14,838 nucleotides of DNA, taken from positions 1-14,838 of the forward strand of contig CAYJMQ010000047.1 in the NCBI GenBank assembly GCA_964371555.1, read 5' to 3'. Source of the DNA: CAYJMQ01 sp964371555. GTDB lineage: Bacteria > Bdellovibrionota > JACOXK01 > 2-02-FULL-40-11. Shown here in pieces: positions 1 to 6,698 of the stretch (positions are counted from its first letter, which is position 1; every line of letters begins with the position of its first letter). Position numbers and translations under genes: made by a program. A model generated the notes under the pieces. That model was not told where the DNA came from, ran no database searches, and was given only the letters and a program-made list of their open reading frames with translations.

Positions 1-1
1 C

Positions 2-442
2 GATGTTTCTTGGCTCCTTTCTTTTTCTGATGCTGTCTTTCAAGTTTATCAGAAATATCCAAGTCTTTCTGGAAAAGCGCTGCGGCAACTTTCTTACTTT
101 TGTCGAAAGTACGACTCCTTTTGTGACAACAGTTTGAATGCTTCCGAATGGAATGTCCCGAAGGAAGATGAGCATCAATTTTGGAAAGAGTCGCTTGAAA
201 AGGTTTTGGATCATGGCATCGCTGGGCCTCCCACAGCTTCCGCGAGGCTCAGCGCGTATGTTGCCGTAAGAAGGCTTAGAAAGCAGCTGCCGTCCGATTT
301 GAAAAAGGATCTTTTGTCTTCTTTGAACCGTATTCTCAATACCCCTCTCAAAGAAAAACACACCCGTCGCAAAGCGCGACAGAATATTGAACTTGTCTCG
401 AGGGATTTTAAAAGCCCATCTCGTAACTTACGAAAAAACTGA
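2..442 (+). CDS. C-terminal part of an unrecognised protein (5' end outside window)
   Basis: The frame is open from base 2 to the TGA at 440-442, giving at least 146 residues. The real start lies left of the window. A TTG at 134 could be called as a start, but the frame is uninterrupted upstream and no ribosome binding site precedes it, so a truncated longer gene is the better reading. The fragment is soluble-looking and rich in Leu, Lys, Arg and Ser. It has helical stretches with Leu spacing (for example around SARLSAYVAVRRLRKQLPSD) and a basic C-terminus ending in RNLRKN. It could be the end of an all-helical repeat protein, but I recognise no family. It lies 50 bp upstream of the first phospholipase D gene on the same strand with no terminator between them, so co-transcription is likely. 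Confidence 0.6.
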   Translation, partial: DVSWLLSFSDAVFQVYQKYPSLSGKALRQLSYFCRKYDSFCDNSLNASEWNVPKEDEHQFWKESLEKVLDHGIAGPPTASARLSAYVAVRRLRKQLPSDLKKDLLSSLNRILNTPLKEKHTRRKARQNIELVSRDFKSPSRNLRKN

Positions 443-492
443 TTGCCCCCTCTGTTTCTTTTTGTTATCGCAAAACGGAAAGGAGTCTTTGA

Positions 493-1965
493 ATGAAGTT
501 TCGGATAATAAGGTTATGGGTTGCTGGTCATTTAGCATCCGTTTCGGTGGCCTTCGTTTCGGTGGCTTTCGTTTCGGCTGCGCTGGTTTTTGCGTCATCT
601 GTCGATCTTCAATCATACTTTAGTCCCAAAGGCGGGACACAAGAGGCGATTGTCCGGGTGATTCTCAAGGCAGAAAAGACAATTGATGTCGCGATGTACA
701 GTTTTAGCAGTGATCGCATTCTCGACACCTTCCGTCGCTTGAAGAAAGAGCGGCCGGGGGTTCGCATCCGAATGATATTTAATGATGCCGACAATGAGGT
801 TCCCAAAGAAGAAGGGGATAAGGCTCCGGCTGAACGTGCGCGGGAGATTGAACGCGCGGGAATCGACATCCGCTACGTGACTCAGCGGAATAAGCGGATT
901 ATGCATGAAAAGTTTATGATTGTAGACGGAATTATTCTTCTAAATGGAAGTGGAAATTTTTCGAATTCTTCTGACAGCCGCTATGATGAAAATATGATTG
1001 AACACCGTCTCTTCAAAGAAGGGGAAGAGACGCTTTCTTTATTCCCGCTATTCCAAGAAGAATTCGATTTGATGTGGAACCTCAGCTACGATTTTCCAGA
1101 TGGTTCCAGATTTAATGATGAACGGGAAAGGAGGCGCGTTCGGAAGTTTAAGGATGCCAATGTTATCCCCTATTTTACCAGCGCTAATTTTGATCCGGTT
1201 TATACGTTTCCACGCAATAGAGAGCGTACGGTATCTCACGCATTGGAACGAGCGATTGAAAGCGCTGGATCTTCGATTTATGTTGCCACGGGGCATTTTC
1301 GCCTGATGCTTCTTGCCAACGCGTTGATTCGCGCGAAAAAAAGTCGTCCGAATTTGGATATTCGGGTTGTATTAGACAGCCAGGAATATGTGGCCAAAGA
1401 GCGCCATGAGGAGCATATGCGCCGGTATCGAGAGTGTATTCGTGAATATGGTGTTGGCGCGCAACAATGTGAACTGTCCGGGGGGTATGAGCTTAGCCGT
1501 TATCTTTCTGAAAATGGGATCGATGTTCGTCTCAAATACTATTCATTTTTATGGCACTATCCGTTTGAGCCGCAGATGCATCATAAATATATGATTGTTG
1601 ATGCGCGGGAGGTTTGGACGGGGAGTTATAACTGGTCAAGGAATGCTGAATTTAACTCTTTTGAGAATGTGGTTTGTTACAGAGGGGATGAATTACAGCC
1701 TCTCATATCCAGCTTTTCTAAAAATTTTAATCGGCTTTGGGAACTCAACCGGGATCAATATCGTGAACGCCAACGGAAACTTCGGGAAGAAAATCTCATT
1801 GAAATTCATTTTGGGGGGAAGAGCGGGGAGGGGGCGATGGCTCTTACTATTTCTGAAATAGATCGTCTCATTGAAATTCTTGAAGAAGAGATCCCCGGTT
1901 TTTTCAGGAAAGCGCGCCGTGAAGACCGCTATTGGGATAAAAAGCGCGACCGGGGGGGAGAATGA
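493..1965 (+). CDS. Exported phospholipase D superfamily (HKD) protein, two catalytic motifs
   Basis: This 490-residue protein has an N-terminal export signal: basic MKFRIIR, then a long Ala/Val/Ser/Phe core to about residue 34. The mature part has two PLD-like halves. HKD motif 1 is H138-x-K140-x4-D145 with NGSGNF at 151-156. HKD motif 2 is H363-x-K365-x4-D370 with GSYNWS at 377-382. Two complete motifs are what one PLD active site needs, so it should be catalytic. The family hydrolyses or transfers phosphodiester bonds through a phospho-His intermediate; the substrate (phospholipid, nucleic acid or other) cannot be read from sequence. The ATG at 493 is preceded by AGGAG at 481-485, 7 nt away. 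The signal peptide is encoded partly by a 15-bp tandem repeat. The stop overlaps the next PLD gene's start (ATGA), so the two are translationally coupled and probably act together outside the cytoplasm. Confidence 0.9.
   Translation: MKFRIIRLWVAGHLASVSVAFVSVAFVSAALVFASSVDLQSYFSPKGGTQEAIVRVILKAEKTIDVAMYSFSSDRILDTFRRLKKERPGVRIRMIFNDADNEVPKEEGDKAPAERAREIERAGIDIRYVTQRNKRIMHEKFMIVDGIILLNGSGNFSNSSDSRYDENMIEHRLFKEGEETLSLFPLFQEEFDLMWNLSYDFPDGSRFNDERERRRVRKFKDANVIPYFTSANFDPVYTFPRNRERTVSHALERAIESAGSSIYVATGHFRLMLLANALIRAKKSRPNLDIRVVLDSQEYVAKERHEEHMRRYRECIREYGVGAQQCELSGGYELSRYLSENGIDVRLKYYSFLWHYPFEPQMHHKYMIVDAREVWTGSYNWSRNAEFNSFENVVCYRGDELQPLISSFSKNFNRLWELNRDQYRERQRKLREENLIEIHFGGKSGEGAMALTISEIDRLIEILEEEIPGFFRKARREDRYWDKKRDRGGE
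541..585 (+). repeat. Three 15-bp tandem repeats inside the signal-peptide coding region
   Basis: GTTTCGGTGGCCTTC (541-555) is followed by GTTTCGGTGGCTTTC (556-570), which differs at one base, and by a diverged third unit GTTTCGGCTGCGCTG (571-585). The unit is five codons, so copy-number change would keep frame. It encodes the repeated VSVAF in the hydrophobic core of the first PLD protein's signal peptide. Confidence 0.85.
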
Positions 1966-4187
1966 GAAATCTCATTTTTGTTTTTTTCTTTTTGGTTTCG
2001 GCCATCTTGATGGCGGAAGAGAAAATACAATTTTTCTACAATATTCCTCCCAAAGACCATCCGGATCAAAGAGGGGTTCGCGCGAGGCTGATTGATGAGA
2101 TCGATTTGGCTCAAGAATCTTTAGAGGGGGCTTTTTATCAGGTCAATGACCCTCAGGTGATCGATGCGTTTCTTCGCGCGGTTGAGCGCGGCGTTGGTGT
2201 TGAGATGGTAACTGATACCGATTGGGTTCGGCATAAGGATTATATTGAAGGCTACAAGAGACTAAAAAAAGGGGGGGTCAGGGTTGTCGATGATCAAAGA
2301 CTCGGTGAGAGTCATAACAAATATTGCATTATCGATCGCAAACGTTCCAGGGCGCGTGTCTGGATGGGATCGACGAATATTACGACACAATGCAATCTTA
2401 GAAATGGGAACGCCTCGTTTTTATTGATTGGAAGTCGTGTGGCTCAAATTTTTTATCTCGATTTCAAGCAGATGATCGAAGGGAAGTTTCAGAAGAATAA
2501 AGGGGGTATTTTTCAAACAGGCAATCAGTTGACGGTGGTTCAAGATAAGCTCAAAACGCCGGCCGGACTCGATCCGAAAGATTTTTCTGGGATTGAAGGT
2601 CCGATTTCTTATCCCGCCCTCTCCATTGATGGAACATTGATTGAGGTCTTTTTTTCGCCCCGGCATAATCTTGAAAGAAAAGTCATAGAAGCGCTCTACA
2701 GCGCCAAAGAGTCGATTCACTTCGCAACCTACACCCTCGATAATCCGATGATCTATCAGACGATTATGAATAAGGCTAAAATGCCGAACGATGAAAGCCC
2801 TTATAATCTCCATCCTGTGGCATACCGGCAGGATCCCTGGGAAGATCAGCCCAGGCTTTTGCGCATTGCAAAAGACGATGGTGTAAGCTTCGCGGAAAAA
2901 GAAATTTCCGAGAGCTTTTGGGGATTGATGAAGAACCAAAATAAAAAGCTCTTCGGAAATCAGAGCGAAGGGAAATTCTACGATGCCGCCCGGTTCTTTC
3001 ATGTCCCTGGAGAAGAAGGGGGAGCGGTCAAAAAGGTTTCTGTGTATGGCATTATCAACCGACTCGGCTCAAACGACGGTCCCTATCGGGCATTTCTCGA
3101 ATATGGCGTCCCCGTGCGAATGTCCGCATTCCCGGGGGCATTGCATCATAAATTTATCATGATCGATAAAGAGGTTTTGATTTTGGGCTCTTATAATTTC
3201 AGCGCCTCCGCAGAGAGTGAAAATGATGAGAGCGCGATTATTATCCGGGATAAAAAAATAGTCGGTGAGTTTTATGAGAAGGTCTTTGTGCCGACCTACC
3301 GGCATTCATATCCTGAATATCTGCCGGGGGAAGAAGAGCTTAAAGAATTTGCCCACCCCAGAAAAGAAATCGCGATTTCAGAGATTCATTGCCTTCCAAA
3401 AAAAGGGGTTTTAGACAAATATGTGGAGCTCCATAATTATGCAAGTTGTTCATCTGAATCCGAATGTGAAGAAAAATCAATCGACCTCAGGGGATGGAAG
3501 CTTTGGAATGGGCTGATTCCCTGGCATGACAATCCAAGAATCCGGGGGACAACAGATAATTTTGTCTCTTACTATCATGATCCCTACAAAAACAGGCATG
3601 CGATGAATCACGAAAGATGGGGATATTTTTTAAAACCGGAGCTCGAGATGCTGCGGCCGGGTGAATACGCGCTGGTTGTGGGACGGGAGTTTGATCTTTC
3701 TTATCTCAAGCCCTATTTGGCTGAATATGAGAAGCAATTTGAAAAAATCTATGGCAGAAAGCCGGATCAGCCTTATGAAAAACACCCGAAACTTTTTGTC
3801 TCTGCAATGCCTTATGATAAAAAGGTCGGGGACGGCTTAAAACCTTTTCAGTTCGTTACGCTCTTTTATCCAGATAAATTTACGATGGCCGATCGGTTTA
3901 TGCATAATTTATCGTTTATAAAGAATCCCGGGCGAGGGGATATTTTGGAGCTTTTGAGACAGATCAAGAGTCCTTTCAAATGGCAATGGCAGCTCGAGGC
4001 TGGGCAGTCGCTCGAAAGAGTGAATATTGATCGGAAGCGGCTCGGCCGGTCTTATGAACCCTTCTTTGAGGCGTATGAGAAGGCGAACTATTTTTTGTAT
4101 TGGTATGGGTTATCTCAATATAGTGATGCAGATGATTGGGAACCGAATCGGGATGGAGAAGCGACACCGGGTTTTGGGTATCAGTAA
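1962..4187 (+). CDS. Exported phospholipase D superfamily protein with C-terminal lamin-tail-like domain
   Basis: This 741-residue protein starts with a signal peptide (MRNLIFVFFFLVSAILMA, cleavage near residue 18). HKD motif 1 is H118-x-K120-x4-D125 with GSTN at 136-139. HKD motif 2 is H395-x-K397-x4-D402 with GSYNFS at 409-414, so the PLD active site looks complete. From about 470 the sequence changes character and matches the lamin-tail (LTD) pattern: AISEIHCLP (471), KYVELHNY (486-493), then IDLRGWKLWNG (507-517). A long insertion follows, then QSLERV (682-687) and D-W...TPGFGY at the C-terminus. LTD modules are immunoglobulin-like and occur on bacterial exported nucleases and phosphatases, probably for binding. 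A C496/C502 pair lies in the LTD. The ATG overlaps the upstream PLD stop and follows a G-rich Shine-Dalgarno run. Function as an extracellular nuclease or lipase is inference. Confidence 0.9.
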   Translation: MRNLIFVFFFLVSAILMAEEKIQFFYNIPPKDHPDQRGVRARLIDEIDLAQESLEGAFYQVNDPQVIDAFLRAVERGVGVEMVTDTDWVRHKDYIEGYKRLKKGGVRVVDDQRLGESHNKYCIIDRKRSRARVWMGSTNITTQCNLRNGNASFLLIGSRVAQIFYLDFKQMIEGKFQKNKGGIFQTGNQLTVVQDKLKTPAGLDPKDFSGIEGPISYPALSIDGTLIEVFFSPRHNLERKVIEALYSAKESIHFATYTLDNPMIYQTIMNKAKMPNDESPYNLHPVAYRQDPWEDQPRLLRIAKDDGVSFAEKEISESFWGLMKNQNKKLFGNQSEGKFYDAARFFHVPGEEGGAVKKVSVYGIINRLGSNDGPYRAFLEYGVPVRMSAFPGALHHKFIMIDKEVLILGSYNFSASAESENDESAIIIRDKKIVGEFYEKVFVPTYRHSYPEYLPGEEELKEFAHPRKEIAISEIHCLPKKGVLDKYVELHNYASCSSESECEEKSIDLRGWKLWNGLIPWHDNPRIRGTTDNFVSYYHDPYKNRHAMNHERWGYFLKPELEMLRPGEYALVVGREFDLSYLKPYLAEYEKQFEKIYGRKPDQPYEKHPKLFVSAMPYDKKVGDGLKPFQFVTLFYPDKFTMADRFMHNLSFIKNPGRGDILELLRQIKSPFKWQWQLEAGQSLERVNIDRKRLGRSYEPFFEAYEKANYFLYWYGLSQYSDADDWEPNRDGEATPGFGYQ

Positions 4188-4220
4188 ACACGCTATTTTG
4201 CGAAGCCAAAATAGCGTGTT
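4187..4220. terminator. Bidirectional stem-loop between two convergent genes
   Basis: The 14-nt arms 4187-4200 (AACACGCTATTTTG) and 4207-4220 are perfect reverse complements, with a 6-nt loop CGAAGC. The hairpin starts at the last base of the PLD gene's TAA and ends inside the convergent cNMP gene's TAA (4221-4219), so it fills the gap exactly. U-tracts after the stem are very short on both strands, so strong intrinsic termination is uncertain. A shared terminator or 3'-end stabiliser is the natural reading. Confidence 0.7.
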
Positions 4221-4746
4221 AAAAACTCCACTGACTATAGAGTTTATTTCTAAAAGCTTCGAGCTCTGCGATCTGAGCTGTTTTGCCCTCAGTAGAGGCC
4301 TTTTCAATAATCGAACAAACCTTTGAGTCGAGCTCATAGAGCCTGTGTGATAGAACCTGAGAAAAGAAAAGAAGCATCTTTTGAACCACAGGGAGTCGTT
4401 GCTCCAGCATCTGCTCAAAATCTGATTTTTTGAATTTAAGGAGCGAAGATGTTTGAATCGCCACAAGCGATGCGGCACGCGGCGTATCAATCAGAAATGC
4501 CATCTCCCCGATTACACTCGGCGCCGAAAGGGAGTTGATTTCTTCCATGCGGTTCGGTCCGCATGTTTTTAAAACCCGCATTTTCCCTGAAATCAGAAAA
4601 TAGATCTCTTTTCCCCGATCCCCTTCTTTGAAGAGATATTCTCCCTGATTAATTTCCATCGGCTCGAGTTTTTCAAGGAGCGGTTTTAAATCTGCCGTTC
4701 CCATTTCTGAGAATCCTGGAATTTTTTTGATATCTTCAATCTTCAT
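4219..4746 (-). CDS. Stand-alone cyclic-nucleotide-binding domain protein
   Basis: This 175-residue protein is almost all one CRP/cNMP-binding domain. ISGK at 52-55 is a conserved beta-barrel turn. The phosphate-binding cassette is IGEMAF...DTPRAASLVA at 79-96, with the key Glu81 and Arg90 retained, so binding of a cyclic nucleotide is credible. After the domain there is only a helical tail (about 115-175) and no helix-turn-helix, so it is unlikely to be a transcription factor. No signal peptide is seen. The ATG overlaps the TGA of the glutamate dehydrogenase gene (ATGA, 4746-4743), which implies translational coupling and suggests, without proof, that it modulates or responds to that enzyme's pathway. 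The ligand (cAMP, cGMP or none) is not decided by sequence. Confidence 0.85.
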   Translation of the reverse strand: MKIEDIKKIPGFSEMGTADLKPLLEKLEPMEINQGEYLFKEGDRGKEIYFLISGKMRVLKTCGPNRMEEINSLSAPSVIGEMAFLIDTPRAASLVAIQTSSLLKFKKSDFEQMLEQRLPVVQKMLLFFSQVLSHRLYELDSKVCSIIEKASTEGKTAQIAELEAFRNKLYSQWSF

Positions 4747-5975
4747 TTGATCCCCCTGACGGCGACCGCTCTTCCGACACGTCCAAGCGCCACAATGAAG
4801 GCGGCCGTTCTAAAATCTATTTTTTTCTCTTTTACAATTTTTGCGATGCCCTGATAGCTTTTGTCCATCACTTTTTTGAGCTCCTGATTGACTTTTGCTT
4901 CGTCCCAGCGAAATTGTTGAATGTTTTGAACCCATTCGAAATAGGAGACGGTAACCCCTCCTGAGTTTGCAAGAATATCTGGAATGAGCGGGATATTTTT
5001 TTTATGAAAGATTTCATCGGCTTCAGGGGTAGTCGGCGCATTGGCGCCTTCGATAATAAACGAGGCTGAAATAGCATTTGCATTTTCCTTGGTGAGGATT
5101 CCTCCCAGCGCTGCCGGGATGAGGCCGTCGCACGGTCTTGTCATCAGCTCTTCATTGGAGATAAGGGTGAATCCTTTATATCCTTTGACCGTTTTATTTT
5201 TTGAAACATATTGGATGAGATCGGGGATGTCGATTCCCGTTTTTTCATAGATTCCGCCATTCACATCACTTACGCCAATAATCTTTCCTCCCGCTTTGTG
5301 AAGGATTTCGGCCGTATTGCTCCCCACATTGCCAAACCCCTGAATGATGAAGCTCGTATTTTTAATGTCTTTTTTGAGATCGTTTAAGAACGATTGAATG
5401 ACAAAAACAATTCCTTGCCCCGTCGCTGCCTCTCTCCCGAGAGAACCAAAAAGATCGACCGGTTTTCCGGTGACAATGGCCGGCGTAAAGCCCTTTATTT
5501 TTGAATATTCGTCCATAATCCAGGCCATGACCTGCGCGTTGGTATTGACATCAGGGGCTGGTATATCTTCGTAGGGGCCGATGATTTCATAAATCTTTTG
5601 AATAAATTTTCGGGTGACTGCCTCCGTTTCACCGGCAGACATATTCGATGGGTCACAGTTAATCCCCCCCTTTGCTCCACCGAACGGGATATCGGCAATC
5701 GCTGTTTTCCAGGTCATGAGCGACGCGAGCGATCGCACATCATCAATATCGACCGTTGGATGGTATCTCAATCCCCCTTTGTGCGGCCCCCGCGCATTGT
5801 TATGTTGCACGCGGTAGCCTGTGAAGTAGCCGAGTTCACCATTGTCTCTCTGAATCGCCACCTGAACGGTGACCTCGCGTTCCGGATAGAGCAAGAGTTT
5901 CTGAACCCGTTCTGAAATCTCCATCAGTTTTGCGGCTTTTTTGAAGTAGTAGTTTGTGTCTTCGAAATGAGTCAT
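4743..5975 (-). CDS. gdhA: Glutamate dehydrogenase (Glu/Leu/Phe/Val dehydrogenase family)
   Basis: This cytoplasmic enzyme of 410 residues interconverts glutamate with 2-oxoglutarate plus ammonia, using NAD(P). The N-terminal substrate domain carries K66 in HKGGLRY, K90 in MTWKTA and K102 in IPFGGAKGG. The 24 and 12 residue spacings match the three substrate/catalytic lysines of clostridial glutamate dehydrogenase, and K66 favours glutamate over branched-chain substrates. D142 sits in PAPDVNT. The Rossmann motif is GFGNVG at 213-218, and SGGVTVSYFEW near 340 contains the conserved Ser. Coenzyme preference is not clear from sequence. The length is normal for the short hexameric form. The upstream 115-bp gap holds divergent promoter candidates, and the gene overlaps a cNMP-binding protein gene downstream. 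Confidence 0.93.
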   Translation of the reverse strand: MTHFEDTNYYFKKAAKLMEISERVQKLLLYPEREVTVQVAIQRDNGELGYFTGYRVQHNNARGPHKGGLRYHPTVDIDDVRSLASLMTWKTAIADIPFGGAKGGINCDPSNMSAGETEAVTRKFIQKIYEIIGPYEDIPAPDVNTNAQVMAWIMDEYSKIKGFTPAIVTGKPVDLFGSLGREAATGQGIVFVIQSFLNDLKKDIKNTSFIIQGFGNVGSNTAEILHKAGGKIIGVSDVNGGIYEKTGIDIPDLIQYVSKNKTVKGYKGFTLISNEELMTRPCDGLIPAALGGILTKENANAISASFIIEGANAPTTPEADEIFHKKNIPLIPDILANSGGVTVSYFEWVQNIQQFRWDEAKVNQELKKVMDKSYQGIAKIVKEKKIDFRTAAFIVALGRVGRAVAVRGIK

Positions 5976-6008
5976 CTCTGACTACGCATCGGCAGATTGG
6001 CGTGGAAA

Positions 6009-6037
6009 TTGAGCGCTACAAAGTCATGGATCATAAT
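6009..6037 (+). promoter_or_regulatory. Candidate promoter for the solitary nucleotidyltransferase gene
   Basis: TTGAGC (6009-6014), a 17-nt spacer and CATAAT (6032-6037) would start transcription near 6044, roughly 47 nt before the ATG at 6091. It partly faces the gdh promoter candidate, so the two could interfere. No strong Shine-Dalgarno precedes the ATG. Confidence 0.35.
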
Positions 6038-6050
6038 CCCAGGAAAATAG

Positions 6051-6080
6051 ATTTTATCTGTCAATTGTGCTAGTTTTCAA
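6051..6080 (-). promoter_or_regulatory. Candidate sigma70-type promoter for the gdh operon
   Basis: Read on the minus strand, TTGAAA (6080-6075), an 18-nt spacer and TAAAAT (6056-6051) would start transcription near 6044, about 69 nt upstream of the gdh ATG. A perfect TTGACA (6064-6059) also lies here, but the best hexamer 17 nt downstream is the poor TGGGAT. This is a pattern call only. Confidence 0.35.
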
Positions 6081-6090
6081 GTGAGCAAGC

Positions 6091-6621
6091 ATGAATCTCA
6101 AAGAGTTACTGATTTCGGTTCATCAGATGTTGCAAGATGCTCAAATTGAGCATGCGCTTATTGGCGCGTTTGCCATGGCTCATTACGGAATTCAGCGTGC
6201 AACTGGCGATATTGATTTTTTGATTGATGAGAATGACAAAAAAAAGGCCCTCTCTGCTTTCAAAGAAAAAGGCTTTAATATATTTTATCAATCAGATGAT
6301 GTTCTGCAATTTGAGGGTCCTGGCAGCATAGATTTCCTTCTGGCAAAACGACCCATGAGCAGAAAAATGTTAAAGGAAGCTCAAGCCATTGAACCTCTCA
6401 ACATCAAATGTGTTTCAGTCGAAGGGATTATAGGTTTGAAGATTCAAGCTTACATCAATGATCCAAAACGGGAGCTTAGAGACAAAGCAGATATTTTGGC
6501 AATAATTGAACAGAATCTCCAGATAAACTGGGACAGGGTAAAACAATATGCTGATCTCTTTGGCGCCTGGCAAGATATTATAACTCTTAAGCGTAAGGCT
6601 GAGAATGAAGACGCGTCATAA
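6091..6621 (+). CDS. Nucleotidyltransferase-fold protein, solitary
   Basis: This 176-residue protein has the minimal nucleotidyltransferase pattern: a Gly turn (LIGAFAMAHYG, G25), R36, the metal-binding acidic pair D40/D42 in TGDIDFLID, and a third possible acid at D81 in SIDFLL. Downstream, EGIIGLKIQAY (111-121) and RDKADILAII (130-139) resemble the second half of small nucleotidyltransferases related to AbiEii/MNT-type proteins. Such proteins act in toxin-antitoxin pairs or transfer nucleotides to tRNA or proteins, but no antitoxin-like partner (AbiEi, HEPN) is adjacent here. The target is therefore unknown. It is a single-gene unit flanked by a divergent gdh operon and a convergent C11 peptidase-like gene. 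Codon use appears slightly more AT-rich than gdh, but I have not measured it. Confidence 0.75.
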   Translation: MNLKELLISVHQMLQDAQIEHALIGAFAMAHYGIQRATGDIDFLIDENDKKKALSAFKEKGFNIFYQSDDVLQFEGPGSIDFLLAKRPMSRKMLKEAQAIEPLNIKCVSVEGIIGLKIQAYINDPKRELRDKADILAIIEQNLQINWDRVKQYADLFGAWQDIITLKRKAENEDAS

Positions 6622-6631
6622 GATGACATTT

Positions 6632-6666
6632 GAAGAATATCTGGTATTCCTCGTTCAGTTTTTTTT
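6632..6666 (+). terminator. Weak terminator candidate after the nucleotidyltransferase gene
   Basis: Arms 6632-6640 and 6644-6652 pair with one mismatch and one wobble around a 3-nt loop, and a run of eight T follows at 6659-6666. The T run is separated from the stem by 6 nt, which is poor for an intrinsic terminator. Confidence 0.3.
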
Positions 6667-6698
6667 GATTTTTTCCTTACCGTGTCGGAAAAAAATCA
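6666..6698. repeat. AT-rich inverted repeat over the C11-like gene's stop codon
   Basis: TGATTTTTTCC (6666-6676) pairs with GGAAAAAAATCA (6687-6698) apart from one bulged base, with a 10-nt loop. It spans the TAA of the minus-strand gene at 6679-6677. Neither strand has a U-run after the hairpin, so classical termination is not supported. It may be a transcript 3'-end structure. Confidence 0.45.

Noticed and set aside
428..616. Minus-strand Pro/Lys/Arg-rich open frame
   Set aside because: It is the antisense of the repeat-coded signal peptide. The repeated PPKRR pattern is a reflection of the 15-bp DNA repeat.
1811..1836. G-rich run as a second quadruplex
   Set aside because: It has only three separated G-runs and lies in coding sequence, so it is weak compared with 11479-11500.
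2421..3002. 193-codon minus-strand open frame inside the second PLD gene
   Set aside because: It lies wholly within a confident plus-strand coding region, has no recognisable domain and no ribosome site that I can see.
5997..6013. Sigma54-like TTGGC...TTG sequence between gdh and the nucleotidyltransferase gene
   Set aside because: The essential GC at the -12 element is missing (GA instead), so it is not a credible sigma54 promoter.
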